Shown one piece after another: positions 1-7,174 of a DNA stretch of 8,074 nucleotides (its first letter is position 1; every line of letters begins with the position of its first letter). The translations under genes and the position numbers were made by a program. The notes beneath the pieces are model-generated. The model had not been told where the DNA came from, made no database searches, and saw only the letters and a list, made by a program, of their open reading frames with translations. The stretch comes from Verrucomicrobiota bacterium (GTDB taxonomy: Bacteria > Verrucomicrobiota > Verrucomicrobiia > Opitutales > Opitutaceae): assembly GCA_030916665.1 (NCBI GenBank), contig JAUPWC010000575.1, positions 1 to 8,074 on the forward strand. The letters run 5' to 3'.

Positions 1-823
1 CGGAATTGGTCGTGATGAGTTCGTCGATGAGGCCGGTCTTGAGGCGCTCGTAGGCGATTTCGTTGAGCACGCAGTGGCTGACGGCGGCCCGGATGCTCTT
101 GGCGCCATGGTCCTTGAGGATCTTGGCGGCGGCGGTAAGCGTGCCGGCGGTCTCGGTGATGTCGTCCACGAGGAGCACGTCGCAACCGGCGACTTCACCG
201 ACGATGTTGATGGCCTCGACCTTGGTGGCGCTGGTGCGCTTCTTGGCCACGAGGCCGAGGGAGGCACCGAGGACGTCGGCGTAGGCGGCGGCCATCTTCA
301 TGCCGCCGACATCGGGCGAGAAGACGACGAGGTTGTTGCTGCGCTTGCTGGCGAGATACTGGAAGAAGACCGGGGAGGCGAAGAGGTGGTCCACCGGGAT
401 GTCGAAGAAACCCTGGATCTGCTGGCTGTGCAGGTCCATCGCGAGGACGCGGTTGGCGCCGGCGGACATGAGCAGGTTGGCGACGAGCTTGGCCGTGATG
501 GGGACGCGGGGCTGGTCCTTGCGGTCCTGGCGGGCGTAGCCGTAGAACGGGATGACGGCCGTGATGCGCTGGGTCGAGGCGCGCTTGGCGGCATCGATCA
601 TGATCAGCAGCTCCATCAGGTGATGATTGGTCGGCGGGCAGGTGGACTGGATGAAATAGGCGTCGGCCCCGCGGATGTTCTCGTTGATCTTCACGAACGA
701 TTCCCCGTCGGGGAAACAGTTCACGGTGGCATCGCCGAGCGGGACGCCGATGGACTGGCAGATTTCCTCTGCTAGTGCGCGATTGGATGAACCGGAAAAG
801 ATCTTGAGCTTCGTGTCCCTCAT
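1..823 (-). CDS. prs: Ribose-phosphate pyrophosphokinase (PRPP synthetase), 3' end cut off by window
   Basis: Makes 5-phosphoribosyl-1-pyrophosphate from ribose 5-phosphate and ATP in the cytosol, the precursor for purines, pyrimidines, NAD, histidine and tryptophan. The frame runs from an ATG at 823 to the window edge without a stop: 274 codons seen, about 40 residues short of the usual ~315. Visible family motifs are FPDGE (37-41, ATP site), RQDRK (98-102), DLHSQQIQGFFDIPVDHL (130-147), SPDVGG (169-174), KKR (194-196, catalytic loop) and the PRPP loop VDDITETAGT (219-228). Motif positions agree with E. coli Prs, which supports this start. The catalytic loop after KKR reads TSATKVEAINIVGEV, unlike the usual RPRxN/RxxA version. 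It follows lpxD by 40 nt with no terminator seen, so it is probably cotranscribed. No Shine-Dalgarno sequence precedes the ATG. Identity is secure. Confidence 0.96.
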   Translation of the reverse strand, partial: MRDTKLKIFSGSSNRALAEEICQSIGVPLGDATVNCFPDGESFVKINENIRGADAYFIQSTCPPTNHHLMELLIMIDAAKRASTQRITAVIPFYGYARQDRKDQPRVPITAKLVANLLMSAGANRVLAMDLHSQQIQGFFDIPVDHLFASPVFFQYLASKRSNNLVVFSPDVGGMKMAAAYADVLGASLGLVAKKRTSATKVEAINIVGEVAGCDVLLVDDITETAGTLTAAAKILKDHGAKSIRAAVSHCVLNEIAYERLKTGLIDELITTNS

Positions 824-863
824 TGCCGCCGCTTGGTAGCCGAGAAGGAGACGTGCGGGAAGA

Positions 864-1892
864 CTATTCTGGCTTTTCGAGCCGCTCGACGCGTTTGAAA
901 AGGTCCGGCAGGCGCTGGTGCAATACGGCCAGCCGGCGTTCCAGCATGTAGGGGATGGCGGGTGTGCCATTCACGTAGGTGCCCGGGGCGACATCAGAGG
1001 TCACACCGGCCTGGCCGCCGGCCTTGCTGCCTTTGCGGAGCGTGATATGCCCGCCGATGCCGGCCTGGCCGCCCAATATGACGTAATCTTCCAGCGTGGT
1101 GCTGCCGGAGATCCCGACCTGCGAACACAGGATGCAGTGTTTCCCGATGACCACATTGTGGGCGATCTGGACCAGGTTGTCGATTTTGGTGCCCTCTCCC
1201 ACCACGGTGCGGCTGAAACGCGCGCGATCCAAGGTCGTGTTCGCGCCGATCTCGACGTCGTCACCTATGACGACGGTGCCGATCTGGGGCACCTTTTCGT
1301 GGCGGCCATTGACGAATTCGTAGCCGAATCCGTCGGAGCCCACCACCACGCCCGGCTGGAGCCGCACGCGATCGCCCAACACGCAGGTCGTTGCCACCAC
1401 GCAACCGGGCATGAGAAAACAGCCCCGGCCAATGCGCGCTTCGCGACCGACGAAAACCGAGGCCTGCAGGACCGTGCCCGCACCGACCTTCGCCCCCTCC
1501 TCGATCACGCAAAGCGGCCCGACATGCGCCGACGGATCCACCACGGCGCCGACGGACACCACCGCGGACGGATGAAGGCCCGGAGAAGGTTTCGGCCAGA
1601 GGGACTGCTCGATGCGGGCGCACAACCGGGCCAGCGCCGCCGACGGGTTCTCCACATGGAGAAAAACCTGCCCCGCACGCGGTTCACCCGTGTAATCCAG
1701 CGGCAGCAGCAAAACCGTCGCCGCGCTGTCGGGCACCTGCGAACGATACTTGGGATTGCCAAGAAAGGAGAGATCTCCGACGCGCGCAGCGGAAAGCGAA
1801 GCGATGTCGGTCACCGCGCGTTCGGTGGTTCCCACGGAGCGCTGGGCGCCGACGATGGTAGCGATTTCCTCGGGGGTATAGGTGACCTGCAT
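864..1892 (-). CDS. lpxD: UDP-3-O-acyl-glucosamine N-acyltransferase (lipid A synthesis)
   Basis: Third step of lipid A synthesis: transfers a hydroxyacyl chain from acyl carrier protein to the 2-amino group of UDP-3-O-acyl-glucosamine in the cytosol. With the ATG at 1892 the protein is 342 aa, against 341 in E. coli. The N-terminal uridine-binding domain (~1-100) has FLGNPKY at 43-49, the same numbering as the E. coli uridine-contacting segment. From ~107 to ~300 there are hexapeptide repeats of a left-handed beta helix, with GSDGFGYE around 186-193 and the catalytic histidine in QIAHN (His245). A C-terminal helix follows ([13 protein letters not shown]). The frame stays open back to a TTG at 1985, and an ATG also lies at 1928, but the TTG version would start upstream of the skp terminator hairpin and translate through it. 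I prefer 1892 for length and motif register; 1928 is possible. No clear promoter is seen between the terminator and this gene. Confidence 0.95.
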   Translation of the reverse strand: MQVTYTPEEIATIVGAQRSVGTTERAVTDIASLSAARVGDLSFLGNPKYRSQVPDSAATVLLLPLDYTGEPRAGQVFLHVENPSAALARLCARIEQSLWPKPSPGLHPSAVVSVGAVVDPSAHVGPLCVIEEGAKVGAGTVLQASVFVGREARIGRGCFLMPGCVVATTCVLGDRVRLQPGVVVGSDGFGYEFVNGRHEKVPQIGTVVIGDDVEIGANTTLDRARFSRTVVGEGTKIDNLVQIAHNVVIGKHCILCSQVGISGSTTLEDYVILGGQAGIGGHITLRKGSKAGGQAGVTSDVAPGTYVNGTPAIPYMLERRLAVLHQRLPDLFKRVERLEKPE

Positions 1893-1950
1893 GACTGAAT
1901 CGGGAGCGCCGCTGGCCGGGCTGGGCATCCAGCCGGTCGCAAACGGACAC

Positions 1951-1980
1951 AAAAAAGCCCTGTTCGGGGGAACAGGGCTT
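1951..1980 (-). terminator. Rho-independent terminator after skp
   Basis: On the minus strand a 10-bp perfect stem (AAGCCCTGTT / AACAGGGCTT) with a 6-nt C-rich loop is followed by a run of six T (the last two bases of the stem's 3' arm belong to the run). It lies 18 nt beyond the skp stop codon and 58 nt before the preferred lpxD start. This is a textbook intrinsic terminator for the bamA-skp transcript. Because lpxD follows with no obvious promoter, it may be leaky and lower, rather than stop, transcription into lpxD-prs. Confidence 0.88.
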
Positions 1981-1998
1981 GGCAAGATCAGTTGTGCC

Positions 1999-2613
1999 TC
2001 ACTTGGCGGCCGGAGTGGCGGGAGCCGGGGCCGGAGCCGGGCGGTCCTTGTTCACCTCGGCCAGCACGGCGTCGGTGATGTCATAGGACGGGTCGGCGTA
2101 GATCACACCGGGGATGCCGAAGAGCGTGGGGCCGGACCGGTCGAGGACGAGGGTGGCGCCGTTGCGCTTGGCGATGTCGGTCACAACCTTGCTGATCTCC
2201 TCCAGGAGAAGGTCGCGGTGGGTCTTGAGGCGCTGCTGGAGGGAGCGCTGGGTGGTCTGGCGAAACTGCTGGACCTCGCCCTGCTTGCGCTGGATTTCCT
2301 CGCCCTTGCGCTGGGTGTCGGCCTCGGCTTTCGCGCGGGCTTCGGCGGTGAGCAGGGTGTTCTTGGACTGCTCCATCAGCTCCTGATATTCATCCACGAG
2401 CGCCTTGCCCTGCTTGTTGTATTCCTCGACCTGTTCCTGGGCCTTCTGTTCGAGGTCGCGGAATTTCACGGTCTGCTCCTCGGTCTTGTAGTGGTTGTCG
2501 TAAACCTTGGCCATATCGACCACGACAAGTTTTACGGTCGGTTGGGCTTGCAGCGCGGTGAGGCCGGTGAGCAGGGTGGCCAGAAGGGCGAATGAGCGGA
2601 TCATCTTGTGCAT
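1999..2613 (-). CDS. skp: OmpH/Skp-family periplasmic chaperone
   Basis: Skp-type holdase that carries unfolded outer-membrane proteins across the periplasm to the BAM complex. The protein has 204 aa; E. coli Skp has 161. Residues 1-23 are a Sec signal peptide (MHKMIRS, then a hydrophobic stretch, cleavage likely after LQA). The family N-terminal strand [18 protein letters not shown] (27-44) follows, then a long charged helical region (~45-150, rich in E, Q, K and R) forming the coiled-coil tentacle. The C-terminal strand [10 protein letters not shown] and the family ending [13 protein letters not shown] (177-189) come next. A Pro/Ala tail (192-204) follows that is not part of the core fold. 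It lies 37 nt downstream of bamA, the classic partner order, and ends at a terminator. ATG at 2613 is used; a second in-frame ATG at 2604 would also leave a signal peptide. The leader is pyrimidine-rich, with no Shine-Dalgarno sequence. Confidence 0.92.
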   Translation of the reverse strand: MHKMIRSFALLATLLTGLTALQAQPTVKLVVVDMAKVYDNHYKTEEQTVKFRDLEQKAQEQVEEYNKQGKALVDEYQELMEQSKNTLLTAEARAKAEADTQRKGEEIQRKQGEVQQFRQTTQRSLQQRLKTHRDLLLEEISKVVTDIAKRNGATLVLDRSGPTLFGIPGVIYADPSYDITDAVLAEVNKDRPAPAPAPATPAAK

Positions 2614-2650
2614 AGGAGGGAGAGATCGGAGTGGTGACGGTGTGAGGGGA

Positions 2651-5086
2651 TCAGAAACGGGTGCCGAAGGAGAAGTTGAACTGGTTGCCCTTGTTGTTGA
2701 AGCGGTCGGTGGTCAGCGGAATGCCGAAATCGAGCCGCAACGGGGCACCGGCGACAAAGAGCATGATGCCGACGCCGATGTTGTCGTTGTAGTCAATCGG
2801 GCTGAAATCATAGGCATCGGTGTTAACAAAGCCAGCATCGTAGAAGAAGGCCATGCGCATGGGTTTCACGAGATCGAAGGAGTATTCCAGGCTGAAAAAG
2901 CCATAGCTCTTGCCACCAAGCGGCTCGCCGAAGTTGTCTTTCGGGCCGACGTCGCGGAACTCGAAGCCGCGGAGGTCGTTCGGACCGCCCAGGAAGTAGC
3001 GATCATAAAAAGGCACCCCGGGAACGAAGGGACCGAAGGTAAAGGGATTGCCCGTGGCCGGATCGGTGATGGTGCGGAACTGCGGCTTGTTGCTGTCACC
3101 AAAGCTCTCCACCACGCCGAGGCGGCCGATCAGAGCCAGAACCTGATCCTGGAACTCGGCCACCGGGAAGAATTTGGAACCCCGGAATTCAACGCGGTAG
3201 TAATGATTGTCGCCGCCCAGGGGGCCGCCCGCGAGATCGAGGTTGAGCGAGGTGTAGTGGCCGCGGGTGGTGCTGATGATCTTGTCGCGCGTGTCCTGCG
3301 TGAGGTTCAGGCCGATGCGAGAGGTGGTGGTGTTGCCCTCCAGGATACGGAAGGAGAGCGGAGCACTCGGATCCACATTGGCGATGTCCACGATCTCGTA
3401 GGTGTAGGAGAGGCGCGACTCGAGCCAGTTGAAGAGGCGCTTGCGGGCGTAGATTTCCCCACCGGTGCGGATTTCCTCGTAATAGGCGCTATTGTAGTCG
3501 GACGTGGTGCGGTAGAGCTGGAAGCCGGTCGCGAGTTCGCGCTCCAGGAAGTAGGGTTCCTCGAACGCCATGATCAGCTCGCTCGACTGCGAACCGATCT
3601 GGAAGCGGAGGCGGAACTTCTGGCCGTCGCCCTGGAAGAAGGAACGGCGGTTGAAGAGGTCGAAATTGGACTGCGTGACCTCGGCGAACACCACCGCGCG
3701 TTCCAGCGAGCTGAAGCCCGCGCCGAAGGTGAGGTTGCCGGTGCGCCCCTCCTGCACGGAGATCTTGAGCGTGCGGCGGCCGGGGATGTTGGTGGACTCG
3801 TCGGTGACGTTGACCGGGTCCTCGAAGAAGCGGGTGTTCTCGAGGCGCAGCTTGCTGATCTTGAGGCGCACGCTGTCGAAGACGTCGCCCGGACCGAGCA
3901 CGAGCTCGCGCAGGATCACGATGCTCTTGGTCTTGGTGTTGCCCTCGATCTTGACCGACTCGACCTGGATGCGGTCGCCCTCGGTGATCTGGTATTCAAC
4001 GTCGATGTTGCCGGTCTCGAGGTTGGGCTTGCGGACCAGACGGACGCGGGTGTCGGGCGGCAGATAGCCGGCACGGCCGTAAAAGTCCTCGACGGACTCG
4101 CTATCCTTGTCGAGCAACGAGGGCTTGAAGACGGCGCCCTTGCGCTGCCGGGGAATGAAGCGGAGCAGGGTCTCGGGGTAGAGCTTGTTGCCGGTGAAGG
4201 AAATGTCGCCGACGCGATACTGGCGGCCTTCGTTGACGCGGACGGTTATGACGAGCTTGCCCGGCTTCGGGTAGTCGAACGTGATCTTGTCCTCGGCGAT
4301 CTCAACGTCGAGGAAGCCCTCCTCCTTGTAGAAGTCGCGGAGTTTGTTGAGGTCCTCGTCAAACTCGTCGTCCTTGAGGCGGCCGGTGCCCATGAGCCAG
4401 GAGATCGAGCTCCACTTCTTGGTCTCCATCTCCTTGCGCAGTCGGCGGGCCTTCACGCTGTCGTTGCCGACAAAGGTGATGGCGCTGATCTTCGAACGGA
4501 CGCCCTCGCGGACCTTGAAGGTAACGGTGCTGAAGCCGGTGGAGCGGTTGCGGTCGATGGCGTAGGTGACCTGCGCCTGGTTGAAACCGCGCTTCTGGTA
4601 ATACTCGTAGATCTTCTGGCTGTCCTCCTTGATCTGGCGCTCGTCGAGCACGCCGTTGGCGACGGTCTTGGCCTCCTTGATGAGGCGGCGCGGCTTGACG
4701 GCCTTGGTGCCCTCGAACTCGACGTTCAGCACGCGGAATTTCGGGGTCACCTCGAACACGAAGTTTACAACGTTGCCGGCCGACTCGTCGCGCTTGACCT
4801 CGATGAACTCGAACATGCCGGTGCGGTAGAGCGAGCGGATGTCGCGGTCGATGACGGCCTCGTCGAGTTCGGTATCCTCGCGCAAGATCATGTTGGCGCG
4901 CACGATCTGCTCGCTGACACTGGCCATGCCGATGAACTTGATCGTGATGGTGCCGACGCGGGAGGGCGCCGGCTCTTCCTGGGCAGCCCCGGAACCGGCC
5001 TGAGCCCGCAGAGCGGGGGTGGCAAGTGCAGCCAAAATGCAGACAATAGTCGCCCGGGTAACCAGGTTACGGAGTAAAGTTTTCAA
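2651..5086 (-). CDS. bamA: Outer-membrane protein assembly factor BamA (Omp85 family)
   Basis: Central insertase of the BAM complex; folds beta-barrel proteins into the outer membrane. The protein has 811 aa (E. coli 810). Residues 1-~30 form a signal peptide (K2, R6, R11, hydrophobic core, ending ALRAQA). Five POTRA domains can be recognised by their strand pattern: ~43-115, ~118-195, ~197-287, ~289-369 and ~372-447, several with the typical V..I.F.GN opening. The barrel runs from ~450 to the end and includes TQDTRD (596-601), the Omp85 loop-6 motif in YFLGGPNDLRGFEF (697-710, invariant Arg706), and a C-terminal beta-signal ending in Phe (NFSFGTRF). The start is TTG at 5086: no ATG or GTG fits, an in-frame stop lies at 5111-5113, and this start gives a complete signal peptide. 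The first 20 nt overlap the end of dnaB, which suggests translational coupling. skp follows 37 nt downstream. Confidence 0.97.
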   Translation of the reverse strand: MKTLLRNLVTRATIVCILAALATPALRAQAGSGAAQEEPAPSRVGTITIKFIGMASVSEQIVRANMILREDTELDEAVIDRDIRSLYRTGMFEFIEVKRDESAGNVVNFVFEVTPKFRVLNVEFEGTKAVKPRRLIKEAKTVANGVLDERQIKEDSQKIYEYYQKRGFNQAQVTYAIDRNRSTGFSTVTFKVREGVRSKISAITFVGNDSVKARRLRKEMETKKWSSISWLMGTGRLKDDEFDEDLNKLRDFYKEEGFLDVEIAEDKITFDYPKPGKLVITVRVNEGRQYRVGDISFTGNKLYPETLLRFIPRQRKGAVFKPSLLDKDSESVEDFYGRAGYLPPDTRVRLVRKPNLETGNIDVEYQITEGDRIQVESVKIEGNTKTKSIVILRELVLGPGDVFDSVRLKISKLRLENTRFFEDPVNVTDESTNIPGRRTLKISVQEGRTGNLTFGAGFSSLERAVVFAEVTQSNFDLFNRRSFFQGDGQKFRLRFQIGSQSSELIMAFEEPYFLERELATGFQLYRTTSDYNSAYYEEIRTGGEIYARKRLFNWLESRLSYTYEIVDIANVDPSAPLSFRILEGNTTTSRIGLNLTQDTRDKIISTTRGHYTSLNLDLAGGPLGGDNHYYRVEFRGSKFFPVAEFQDQVLALIGRLGVVESFGDSNKPQFRTITDPATGNPFTFGPFVPGVPFYDRYFLGGPNDLRGFEFRDVGPKDNFGEPLGGKSYGFFSLEYSFDLVKPMRMAFFYDAGFVNTDAYDFSPIDYNDNIGVGIMLFVAGAPLRLDFGIPLTTDRFNNKGNQFNFSFGTRF

Positions 5087-6491
5087 AGCGCGTAATTTCT
5101 TGAAGGAAAGTCAGTTTCAAATCACCTACCGGTCCGTTGCGCTGCTTGGCAACGATTAAATCCGCTGCACCGGCAGCGGTCTGGAATTTTTCGTCGGCAT
5201 CCTTGGGGCGGGACAGCATCAGCACTACGTCGGCATCTTGCTCGATGGAACCGGATTCGCGCAAGTCCGACAAGCGGGGCGTGCGGTTTTCCTTTTCCGA
5301 GGAGCGGTTAAGCTGGGATAGGACTAGGACGGGCACGTCTAGTTCCTTGGCGAGGGCCTTTAATCCGCGGGAAACTTCGGCGACCTGCTGCTCGCGCGGG
5401 GCGCGGGGGTCGGTGCCGCTGAGCAGCTGGAGGTAGTCCACGATGACCATGCCGAGCTTCTTGCGGGCGTGGATGCGGCGGGCCTTGGCCCGGAGCTCCA
5501 TGATCGTGAGGTTGCTGGCGTCGTCGATCAGGATGGGGGCGCGCTTGAACTCCTCGGCGGTCCGGCCGAGGGCGTTGACCTCGGCGCCGTCGCGACTCAC
5601 GAGGCCGTCGCGCAGGAGTTTCATGTTCACCCGCGAACGGGCGCAGAGCATGCGCAGGGCGAGCTGGGAGGCGCTCATTTCGAGCGAGAAGACCAGCACC
5701 GCCACCGGATCGCCCTTCTTGGGCATGGCGGCAGCCTCGGCGATGTTGAGCGCAAAGCTGGTTTTGCCCATCGAAGGGCGCGCGGCGATGATGATCATTT
5801 CCTGCCGCTGGAAACCGAAAGTCATCGCGTCGAGGTCCTTGAACCCCGAGCTGACGCCCGTGAGCTCGCCCTTTTTCATGAGCAGCTTGGCGATGACGGT
5901 GTTGGCGTCCTTGATCGCCTCCTTGATCTCCTGGGCGTTGTCGCTCACGCGGTCCTGCGTGACCTTGAAGAGCTCCTGCTCCACCTTGTCCACGAACTCC
6001 TCGAGTCCGCCGGTGAAGGAGTAGGCCTGCTCGACCGCGCCGGTGGCGGTCTTGATGAGTTCACGCAGCAGGTGCTTCTCGCGGACCTTCTCGATGAAAT
6101 ATCCGGCGTGCGCCGTGGTCGGGATCTTGCCCGTGACCTGCATCAGATACGGAAACCCGCCGACCGCCTCCAGCTGGCGCCGCGTCTTCAGTTCCTCGGC
6201 CAGGATTTCCAGGCTGACCGGCGGGCTCTTCTGGTAGAGTTCGAGGATGACCTCGAACAGGAGCCGGTTCTGCGGGAGATAAAATGATTCGGCCGTGACG
6301 CGCGACTCCAGACAGCGGGCGATGGTGTCGCTGCCGTCGAGCAGACAGCAGGCGATGACGTGTTCCTCAGCCTCGGCGCTGTGCGGAGGCGAACGATCCG
6401 GCGCGCCCGCGGGCAACGTCTGGGCGCGCTCGGCGGCAGTGGGGTAACGCAGCACCTTGCCGGAGCGGGGATCGTTGCTGGATTCTGCCAT
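5067..6491 (-). CDS. dnaB: Replicative DNA helicase DnaB
   Basis: Hexameric 5'-3' helicase that unwinds DNA at the replication fork and binds primase. From the ATG at 6491 it has 474 aa (E. coli 471). A poorly conserved ~35-residue N-terminal leader precedes the DnaB N-terminal domain (starts near HSAEAEEHVIACCL, ~37-135). A linker leads to the RecA-like domain: GVSSGFKDLDAMTFG (212-226), Walker A RPSMGKTS (238-245, Lys243), Walker B MVIVDYLQLL (348-357), motif VLSQLNR (390-396), DLRESGSIEQDAD (409-421) and the arginine-finger segment KQRNGPVGD (449-457). No intein interrupts it. The frame is open to a TTG at 6530, but the ATG matches family length better and leaves room for a promoter. The gene follows rplI as in many bacteria but is separated from it by a terminator, and it overlaps bamA by 20 nt. 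No Shine-Dalgarno sequence is visible. Confidence 0.97.
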   Translation of the reverse strand: MAESSNDPRSGKVLRYPTAAERAQTLPAGAPDRSPPHSAEAEEHVIACCLLDGSDTIARCLESRVTAESFYLPQNRLLFEVILELYQKSPPVSLEILAEELKTRRQLEAVGGFPYLMQVTGKIPTTAHAGYFIEKVREKHLLRELIKTATGAVEQAYSFTGGLEEFVDKVEQELFKVTQDRVSDNAQEIKEAIKDANTVIAKLLMKKGELTGVSSGFKDLDAMTFGFQRQEMIIIAARPSMGKTSFALNIAEAAAMPKKGDPVAVLVFSLEMSASQLALRMLCARSRVNMKLLRDGLVSRDGAEVNALGRTAEEFKRAPILIDDASNLTIMELRAKARRIHARKKLGMVIVDYLQLLSGTDPRAPREQQVAEVSRGLKALAKELDVPVLVLSQLNRSSEKENRTPRLSDLRESGSIEQDADVVLMLSRPKDADEKFQTAAGAADLIVAKQRNGPVGDLKLTFLQEITRFENFTP

Positions 6492-6536
6492 GGGACGGTT
6501 CAGTGAGGCTGTCGCGACTGCGCGCCGCAACTCCCG

Positions 6537-6542
6537 ATTATG
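6537..6542 (-). promoter_or_regulatory. Possible -10 box for dnaB promoter
   Basis: The minus strand has CATAAT (5 of 6 matches to TATAAT) in a short AT-rich island within GC-rich DNA, 45 nt upstream of the preferred dnaB ATG and downstream of the rplI terminator. Transcription starting ~7 nt later would give a leader of about 39 nt. The -35 region at 17-18 nt spacing (near ACTTCAA) matches poorly, so this is only a candidate based on position and the single hexamer. Confidence 0.28.
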
Positions 6543-6603
6543 AACATTTTCTTCATGGCTTGAAGTCCGGGCGGGAGGGGCGGGCCGCGGCGCATCCGGA
6601 CAT

Positions 6604-6631
6604 AAAAAAGCTGCGGGGTTTAGCCGCAGCT
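6604..6631 (-). terminator. Rho-independent terminator after rplI
   Basis: On the minus strand AGCTGCGG, a 7-nt loop (CTAAACC) and CCGCAGCT form an 8-bp stem that runs directly into six T (the closing T of the stem is the first of them). It begins ~21 nt after the rplI stop codon. It should end the pth-rpsF-ssb-rplI transcript and separate it from dnaB. Confidence 0.88.
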
Positions 6632-6652
6632 CGGGTCCGGAACGGGCCGCGC

Positions 6653-7132
6653 TCAGGAAGCGGCGACCGGCTCGATCGGGTTCTCGGAGACGACGTCGAA
6701 GTTGAGCTCGACGGTGACCTCGGGGTGCAGGCGGATGTTCACCGTGTGCTTGCCGAGGGTCTTGATGGGCTGGCCGAGGTGGATGCGCTTCTTCTCCACG
6801 GTGATGCCGGCGGCGGCCAGCTTCTCGTGGATGTCGTTGCCGGTGACGGCACCGAAGAGCTTGCCACCCTCGCCGGTCTTCACGGCGATGGCGATGCCGG
6901 CCTTCTCGATCTGCTTGGCGAGGGCCTGGGCGCCGTCGAGTTCCTTGGCCTCGCGGAGACCGCGGGCCTTCTTGAGGGCCTCGACCTGCTTGCGGTTGGC
7001 CACGGTGAGCGGCACGGCCTTGCCCTGGGGCAGGAGGAAATTGCGCGCGTAGCCGGCGCGGACTTTGACCTGGTCGCCTTCGGCGCCAAGACCGTCAACG
7101 GGTTGAATGAGGAGCACTTCGCTGTTAGCCAT
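6653..7132 (-). CDS. rplI: 50S ribosomal protein L9
   Basis: Large-subunit protein that binds 23S rRNA near the L1 stalk and helps limit frameshifting. It has 159 aa (E. coli 149). The N-terminal rRNA-binding domain has the family signature LLIQPVDGLGAEGDQVKV and GYARNFLLPQGKA (27-39). A long charged connecting helix spans ~45-80, and the C-terminal domain carries KLFGAVTGNDIHEKL (91-105), KRIHLGQPIKTLGKH and a final strand VTVELNFDVV. A short extra tail (ENPIEPVAAS) accounts for most of the added length. ATG at 7132 gives the conserved N-terminus. It lies 42 nt after ssb; the gap is too short to hold rpsR, which usually sits here. A terminator follows. There is no Shine-Dalgarno sequence in the leader. 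Confidence 0.97.
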   Translation of the reverse strand: MANSEVLLIQPVDGLGAEGDQVKVRAGYARNFLLPQGKAVPLTVANRKQVEALKKARGLREAKELDGAQALAKQIEKAGIAIAVKTGEGGKLFGAVTGNDIHEKLAAAGITVEKKRIHLGQPIKTLGKHTVNIRLHPEVTVELNFDVVSENPIEPVAAS

Positions 7133-7174
7133 GATGGGATTGGTTTAAAGTTGTCGGTTGAATTCTGCGCGTGC

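Noticed and set aside
74..775. A 233-codon plus-strand frame in the prs region
   Set aside because: It is antisense to prs, whose motifs are unmistakable; the peptide has the same Gly/Val/Asp/Ala-rich shadow composition.
1893..1985. N-terminal extension of LpxD from a TTG at 1985
   Set aside because: It would start within 13 nt of the skp stop and translate through the terminator hairpin. The extra residues are not LpxD-like, and the ATG at 1892 gives the normal length and motif numbering.
2507..5077. An 856-codon open frame on the plus strand opposite bamA
   Set aside because: Its translation is a low-complexity mix of Ala, Val, Glu, Asp, Gly and Leu with no domain, and it mirrors the codon positions of bamA. 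Long antisense frames are expected in GC-rich DNA opposite a real gene.
6492..6530. N-terminal extension of DnaB from a TTG at 6530
   Set aside because: It adds 13 non-conserved residues, has the GGGAG directly against the start codon (too close to act as a ribosome site) and would overlap the likely transcript start; the ATG at 6491 fits family length.
6500..6556. An 18-codon minus-strand frame (MKKMFIIGSCG...) upstream of dnaB, as a leader peptide
   Set aside because: It overlaps the possible -10 box, has no ribosome-binding site, and shows no codon run or attenuator structure. Most likely chance.
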